From Rhabditoides inermis (lineage: Eukaryota > Nematoda > Chromadorea > Rhabditida > Rhabditidae): a DNA stretch of 64,000 nucleotides. Shown here one piece after another: positions 58,112 through 64,000 of the stretch (its first letter is position 1; each line of letters starts with the position of its first letter). The position numbers and the translations under genes are program-made. The DNA lies in assembly GCA_963966185.1 (NCBI GenBank), contig CAWZYM010000257.1, forward strand, positions 1 to 64,000, read 5' to 3'. The notes beneath the pieces were generated by a model that saw only the letters and a program-made list of their open reading frames with translations, made no database searches and was not told the DNA's origin.

Positions 58112-59560
58112 GCGGCCCGCACGAAACAACCTCAGGGAAAACATTCACAATAAACTCAAGCGCATTCAATCTTGTTTACTTCACAGTTTGTTTGGTTGGT
58201 GTGTTTCAAGGTCGAAAGACGAAAAAAAGTAAGTAGAGGGAAGAAAATCGGAGTTTTTTGTTCGATATTGAGAGATATGATTGCTTGGTGAGCGGACAAA
58301 GATGGTGTGGTATCTCACAGAGTTAAAATCGAAACTGGAAGTGAAAGTGACCTTGTAGTTGTAGTGTTGTTCAGTGAATCGATTTGAGACGGCGGAGAGC
58401 GCGGATACACTGTTTTCTCCGCTCTGCTTTACCTGCATAATGCACCTCTCCGTATGAAACTGTAGCATCTTCAAACTCGTGACAGACAATGATTGACCAG
58501 GATCTTTGTTTTACAATGGGTTCTCTCAAACGCGTTGACTACTCGCAAAAGTGAAAAACCTCGAGAATCGTAAAATCTTTACGGTGAGATTGCGGTACTT
58601 TCACGTGCACCTCAGCCAAAATGATCAAAAATTCGTTCAATTTTGAGCGAAGGCCCTGGAACACTTTCCTTGTTAGCAAAACAACAAAATAAATGTTCAA
58701 CGTGCGTCCGCTCGAGACCAGAATGGTAGAGTATAGTAGTAACAGTAACCTACAGTATCCCAGCCAGCTGAGTGTGAGTAAGTATTCGGACGTGAGTTTT
58801 TTTTTAATATTTGTTTGAATTTCGAATGTCTACAGACATTTTGTCGAGAAAATGCTTGATTCGATCGAATCTCTGACATTAAATCACTCTGTATGACAAA
58901 AAGTAGTCCAAATGAACTAAAGTACTTTTTTGCAGGTCTCGTATCCTCCTGTGCCCGGCCAATTGACTGTCACTTCTTCTCGTTCTCGATCGACTTGTTT
59001 TTCGTCGTATTTTTTCATAAACAACTTTCCTCAAAATCTCGGACACCCCCGGTGACTTGAAAAAACGCTGGATGATTCCTTACTTTTTCTCGAGACTTCT
59101 TACCAGCATCATAAATCATTCACTCGCTTCTTAACTTTTTCTACTTCAGGACACAGAACACAGTGTCTTTAAAACTTTCAAACCCTTTGTTATGTTTCGT
59201 TCACCGTTTTTCTAACGCTTGTGGTTCAAAAAAGAAAAAAGAAAGAAAATGAATGCGAGAAACTTGATAACCATAGCTACAAACGGCTAGTATCAAACGA
59301 TATATCCCAAATGTCTTCTTGCCACTGCAAAGTTGGGCAACTGTGATCGATCATTTAGGCTTCATTTCGCAGTTTCTATTGAGAACAGCTGTTCCGTGCT
59401 TTTGTTTCGCAATTGTCAAGGCGTCGCGCGTCAATCGATCTACAATTATCACTTATAAAATATGACTGATCTATTCGTCGATGAAAATAGTGAGCACACG
59501 CACGTAACAAAAAACGACAAACACAAAAAGAAGGACGAAAGAGAGGAGGAGTGCGCACAA
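58112..59560. other. 3' flank of the collagen gene and intergenic sequence
   Basis: AATAAA at about 58149 is a likely polyadenylation signal. Beyond it only short, unsupported frames are seen. Confidence 0.5.
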
Positions 59561-59901
59561 GTTTATCCTCATGTTCATGCAGTTTCTAATCAGTTGTGAG
59601 CTGCTGAAGCGAACAGAAACGAAAGCAACTAACGACAACTCCTACTTTCTCAGAAAAAGTGCATTATCATGTATGTACCATGTTAATGATGCATTATTAG
59701 TTTGCAATTTGTATGACGTTTCGTCCAAGCTTGTCATGTCAGTATTCATGAATAAATCATTTTTAGTAAATGTGTCACAAAGCGATCGAAGGAGGACAGA
59801 CTGTGCAGAAAAATGAGCAAGTGTGGCGCTGCGTATTTGATTCGGACAAAGTTGATTTCGAAGAAGGTTTCGAAGGCGCTGACTGCCATTTTTCCACTCA
59901 C

Positions 59902-61787
59902 GATGAGAGCATGACGGATAGGCGGAGCTCCATGAGGCCGTTGAACGTGGCGAATAGCTGCACAGCGAGTCGGCCCGTCTCGATCACCAACGGAACGAAC
60001 ATCGCCACCGAGCAGATGCACATGTTGCGCTCGAGAGACGTGTACTTCCGGAGACGAGTCTGGAACGTACGAGCATAATGAAACACCCATCATTCATGCT
60101 ACACGAACCGTTCATTCAAACGATTATCAAAATTAATGAAAAGTTTCACGTTAACTCAATGATCAGAGGCAGAGCGGTTTTCGCTAATTACAGACTTTAT
60201 AACCTTTGCCACTCTGCGTTTTTTTTACAGAAGCTCTCTTTCGCTCTTGTCGGCTGAAAAACGATGAGCGAGCAACTGTAAGCGCCCCTGTACATTTGAC
60301 CAAAGACGATTATTTAACAAATGATGTTTTTGATTGCCAACTCGTGTTCATATTCGCCAGTTCACTGGCAACCTTACGTTGTTGGCGATGATGATGACTG
60401 CAGCGGCGTACAGAGAGACGCACGACACGCCGACGACTATAGTCAGAATCATCGTCTCGTACGAGTAGAACTGTAACGACGTGTATATTATGACTTACGC
60501 TAAGGATTTCACAATAGTTTTTGGTTGTTCTGAGCAGTTCTTGTACTTTGTAACCAACTAGACAATTTTATTTACGCATGTTGCGACAGTGCATCGATTC
60601 TGTTTGTTTTTGAATGATTTTCGTTTGCAAGTCGGTCACGGCGATTTTTGAGAATTATTACGCCATTCTGGCACAGAATGTTTCTGCATTTTTACTGCGC
60701 AAACTCGAACAGTACGGGTAAAATTCACAGTTTTGTCTTTTAAAACCTAATTCGTCGCTAGAAAACTAATCTTCATCTTCATGAGGCTTGTGGTATGCGT
60801 TTTTGAAAGTCATGTTGCAAACATTTAAAATATAATTTTAAATATCTATCGGTTTGCACAAAACTACAAAACACACTGATGAATCAGTTTACGGTAAGTA
60901 TTAGTAGCAAACTTGAACCAAAAAATTGTATCTTTCTACGCTTGTGAGAAAAACACTGGTTCCGCATTGGTTCATTGGTACAATATTACGCATTAATACA
61001 CCAGACACGTATGTAGTTACCGTAATGATGTTGTCCGTAGCGTTCATGAGGAGCAAGCCGTCTTCTGGCATCAGCGTGAACCACACTTGACCGTCCATCA
61101 GACACATCGTGATGGAATTGTAGACGAGCGGAACGACCCAGAAGGCGACAACAAGGGCGAGGATGTGGGAGCGGGAGAGTACCTGGAGTGGAGTGGTTTG
61201 TGTATGGCAATTCGGACGCTCAGCATACTCTGCCAGTGAGTTTGACGGGAAGTACGCATGCCATAAACGTGTGCACGGCGAATGGCAGGTATCCGAGAAC
61301 CTGGATCGCACGGGATGTGCCCAGGGTGTAGTACGTGAGAATGCCGTACAAGTTGACGCCTTCCTGTTTGGGTGTAAGAAAAGTCATTGCGAAGTTTCCG
61401 CTCGTTTTGTTGTCAACAGTGTTTTGCGCAACTCTCAAAATTATGTTGTTTGGACTCACTCTGAAAACGTCGAGCAAACGGAATCGTCTTGCGATCATAA
61501 ACATGTTAACGATATAGACAGTGAGGTTTGTGAAGAACTGTAAACAAACGTTTGTGTGAACAACGTTTGTTATGAGGTATTTTTTGACATTGACGGTTAT
61601 ACATGTGAGAATGTTATTGAAATACCTGGTTAGTAATGAACACGATAAACGGCGGAGCGGGCTTTTTGGACTTTCGTCGGCTAGTGAAGATAAGAATGAT
61701 GAGAAGAAGATACATTACTGTAGACGATGTAAGAACAATCACTACTTGAATATTCTTTGTGTCGAGTGTCGGTTGAATCGTAGACAT
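59902..61787 (-). pseudogene. receptor copy, third family, lacking the last exon
   Basis: Exons: complement of 61626-61787, 61460-61537, 61229-61363, 61021-61182, 60378-60470 and 59902-60059, all the same lengths and phases as in the two complete copies, and without stops. The last intron is recognisable down to about 59565, where similarity ends; no TM7 exon follows on the minus strand within 600 bases. The product would lack TM7 and the tail unless a distant exon is used. Sequence is closest to the 14.3-16.8 kb copy. Confidence 0.75.
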
Positions 61788-63590
61788 CAAAAAAGCGTAA
61801 CTGAAACTAACAATGATACTTGAACGAGAAAAAATCAGAACAACGCGACTTTCCCAAGAAACTACATACTGTACAATCAAAAGAAGAATGAGAATGAAGT
61901 TAAGCAAAATCATTGTTTTTGTAGTGTTTTCTGATATTTTGAACATCTATCGGTTTGCTCAAATCTCATTTTATTGTAGTTATAGGACCGAACATGTGTT
62001 ACATGTTTCACAAAACTCGTGACTGTCGTTATTCGTTATAAAAAAAGTATTTTGTTGAGATAACAAAATACAGCACAGCACAAATGAAAATACATTTCGG
62101 TAACAAAAATACAGTAGCTTGTCGGAGGTTTACTAGCTTATTTACAAGCAAATGACATTGGGGCATCCGACCCTCAAAGTTTGCTAACTCTCGACGCTAG
62201 TTTGTAGAAAAAACTCACATTTAAATCAAGCAAGTAAATCAAGCAAGCATTGTTTTTGTAGTGTGTTCTGATATTTTGATTCTTTTAATGTAGTTATAGG
62301 ACCAAACATGTGTGACATGTTTCACAAAACTCGTGACTGACAGTATTCGTTAAAAATGTGTTATGCTGAGATAACAAACTAGAAAGTACACAGTACACAG
62401 CACAAATGATAATACAACTCAATAACAAAACATACAGTAGCTTGTCGGAGGTTCACTCGCTTATTCACAAGCAAATCGAAACAGGACGCCCCCCACTTCG
62501 CTTAATTTCGACACTAGTGGGTAGAATTGTCCGACAGAAAGCCATAGCCAGAATCTGGCTGCCGGAAAGCACCGGTAATGTCAACTAACAATTTGCGCTC
62601 ACTTTGATTCCGCGATATAGCAAGCTCGGAGCTTCGCTAATATACTGGATAGTAAGTTGGTCCTCTAACCTTCGAGCTGATTCGATTTCTTTTGCCGCAT
62701 CAACAAACTTGTTTTTGAATTTTCTTATCGTGTTTTTTGAAGTCTTGAAAAAATCTCGATGTTATCAATCATGATCGAAGTTTGGAGTTTGTGCCACGCA
62801 CGGACTCGATCCAGCGGTTGCAAGCTTTGAGGACCAATTCCAGTAGGCTCTTTCAAGTGGCGGATAGTAAAGCTAAAGCCGAGGTGAATCTCATTACCGG
62901 GCGTTTGACCGTAAGAACAAATATGGTAGAGTAATAGCTGCCGCATCCCATATGATATGGGTTGCCACCAACCAGTCAGTACTGCAATTTTGAGCGTGAG
63001 CTGTCCTAAAAACTTTTGTGTAGTGCTTTAATCTATTTTGAAGGCAGATATTCCTGTGTTCCGAAAGTCATTAGAACTTTCACCTAAATTGCCTTTGTAC
63101 GCGAAATTCTCAAGTAGTCTACAACAAGAAAAAAACTGATAATAAAATGCATATGTTTTGAGAGAAACACCACAAAAACATTTACATGTGTACTTTCTTC
63201 ATGTATCTTCAAACTGTTGTAATGTGTTAGTACTATGTATATGCAAGTAGTTTCATTATACAGTTCTGCATGATTTATCAATATCAAATGCGACGTGACA
63301 TAAATAGTGTTTCTTGAAGTCGTGGACAAGACATCATCATTAATCATTACGGTTGAGGTAATGTTGAAAATATAAACACATAAATAACAGAATAACACTC
63401 ATTACTCGTTGTGCGACTGGCAAACCTCTTCGTTCTATGCTTTCTATGCTCCGCACTGGAGGAAGGGCATAGAACTCTTGTTTACTCTTTTACGACAGCA
63501 TGCCAAAATTAGTAATAGTAAAGCGCATTCAATTTTCGCGAAAGTGCTTTTCGAAAGTCGAACTCGGCGCGCATTCCGTCGATAATGGAC
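61788..63590. repeat. inverted counterpart of the 21.5-23.4 kb block, with doubled upstream segment
   Basis: Upstream sequence of the receptor occurs twice in tandem (about 61830-62200 and 62240-62520, sharing AGTAGCTTGTCGGAGGTT and GTCACGAGTTTTGTGAAACA on the other strand). Segments 62540-63045 and 63100-63590 match 22.4-23.0 kb and 21.5-21.9 kb inverted. No further gene. Confidence 0.6.
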
Positions 63591-63599
63591 CGGTCCTAA

Positions 63600-63735
63600 C
63601 ATCGCGTTGCAAATGCAAGATTTCTTGCAAATGCAAGAAAATGTGCAAGATTTCTTGCATTTGCAAGAAAATGTGCAAGATTTCTTGCATTTGCAAGAAT
63701 TCTTGCAATGCAACGAATGAATTTGCAAGAATTCT
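63600..63735. repeat. hairpin-forming tandem repeat
   Basis: Three to four copies of a unit of about 31 bases made of TGCAAGATTTCTTGCA and TTGCAAGAAAATG. Each unit is itself a palindrome around TGCAAG...CTTGCA. Confidence 0.75.
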
Positions 63736-64000
63736 TGTCATGTCAACGCAATTGTGAAAAAAATGGTACGCAAAATACTATTTATGTATCAGTTATGAAG
63801 ATTATCGGATTTCCGCGCCCGCTGACAATTCTGCTGACAACGATCGATACAGCTGAGCTGAACAATTACTGTATTCAAGGATTTTTATACATTTTTTATA
63901 AATTTATTTTCTTGTTGTGTATGTTTATTTGTGTTAATTTATGACATTGTACGATTATAAGATGTATTCTTTAGATATTATTGATCTTTATTACATGATC
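63736..64000. other. AT-rich end of window
   Basis: No supported feature. Confidence 0.4.

Noticed and set aside
56948..58144. Long Gly/Ser- and Pro-rich frames on the minus strand and in other frames over the collagen
   Set aside because: Shadows of the Gly-X-Y coding repeat of the collagen gene.
63600..63735. Tandem repeat considered as a CRISPR array
   Set aside because: Units are contiguous with no unique spacers and the genome is animal.

Overview
The window looks like nematode nuclear DNA. It holds a two-exon cuticle collagen gene with the nematode layout (N-terminal hydrophobic segment, K-R-H-T-R processing site, interrupted Gly-X-Y blocks between Cys pairs). It also holds several seven-transmembrane chemoreceptor genes with many short introns (mostly 36-90 bp, GT...AG, TTTCAG-type acceptors), one of them of the Sre class. 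No bacterial, organellar or rRNA signature is visible. The species cannot be named from the sequence. All exon models here were built by hand from splice signals and phase agreement; none has transcript support.

Layout. 1-2.1 kb: the last exon of an unknown + strand gene meets a complete nine-exon sre-like receptor on the - strand; the two stop codons overlap in one CTAG. 2.1-10.5 kb: mostly intergenic, with two weak multi-exon candidates, a candidate decayed gene and a 991-bp inverted-repeat element with a 9-bp target duplication. 10.8-13.1 kb: a second chemoreceptor (- strand) of another class. 14.3-26.7 kb: a third receptor family, with a complete gene on the - strand (14280-16816), a deletion derivative facing away from it (17352-17957) and a complete gene on the + strand (23377-26709); a further copy lacking its last exon lies at 59.9-61.8 kb. 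Between them sit repeats, a LINE fragment, a 211-bp AAT microsatellite and a MITE flanked by TTAA. 27-33.6 kb: a decayed non-LTR retrotransposon (- strand) whose ORF1 is split by a 2.7-kb palindromic element flanked by TA. 34.8-35.8 kb: a small four-exon gene for a stand-alone domain resembling the cytosolic 'ballast' of P2X7 receptors. 36-37.2 kb: a nearly perfect 1.2-kb palindrome. 37.5-41 kb: two weak small genes, one with a minisatellite intron.

41.4-55.0 kb: an acidic, unclassified gene is interrupted within its first exon by a very young 11.9-kb Ty3/gypsy-type LTR retrotransposon. Its 597-bp LTRs differ at one position that I could see, and a 4-bp ATAG duplication flanks it. It encodes Gag with two zinc knuckles, a two-helix membrane module with glycosylation sequons, protease, reverse transcriptase, RNase H and integrase, followed by a probable spliced accessory ORF. 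A short hairpin with a conserved six-base loop and changed but still paired stems recurs seven times, all in the sense direction, through LTRs, leader, coding gap and 3' exon. This hairpin family is the most novel signal in the window. 57.1-58.1 kb: the collagen gene. 59.6-63.6 kb: an inverted copy of the 21.5-25.6 kb receptor block, about 34 kb away.

The window reads as a chemoreceptor neighbourhood enlarged by inverted segmental duplication and heavily invaded by palindromic DNA elements, LINEs, tRNA-derived repeats and one recent LTR element.
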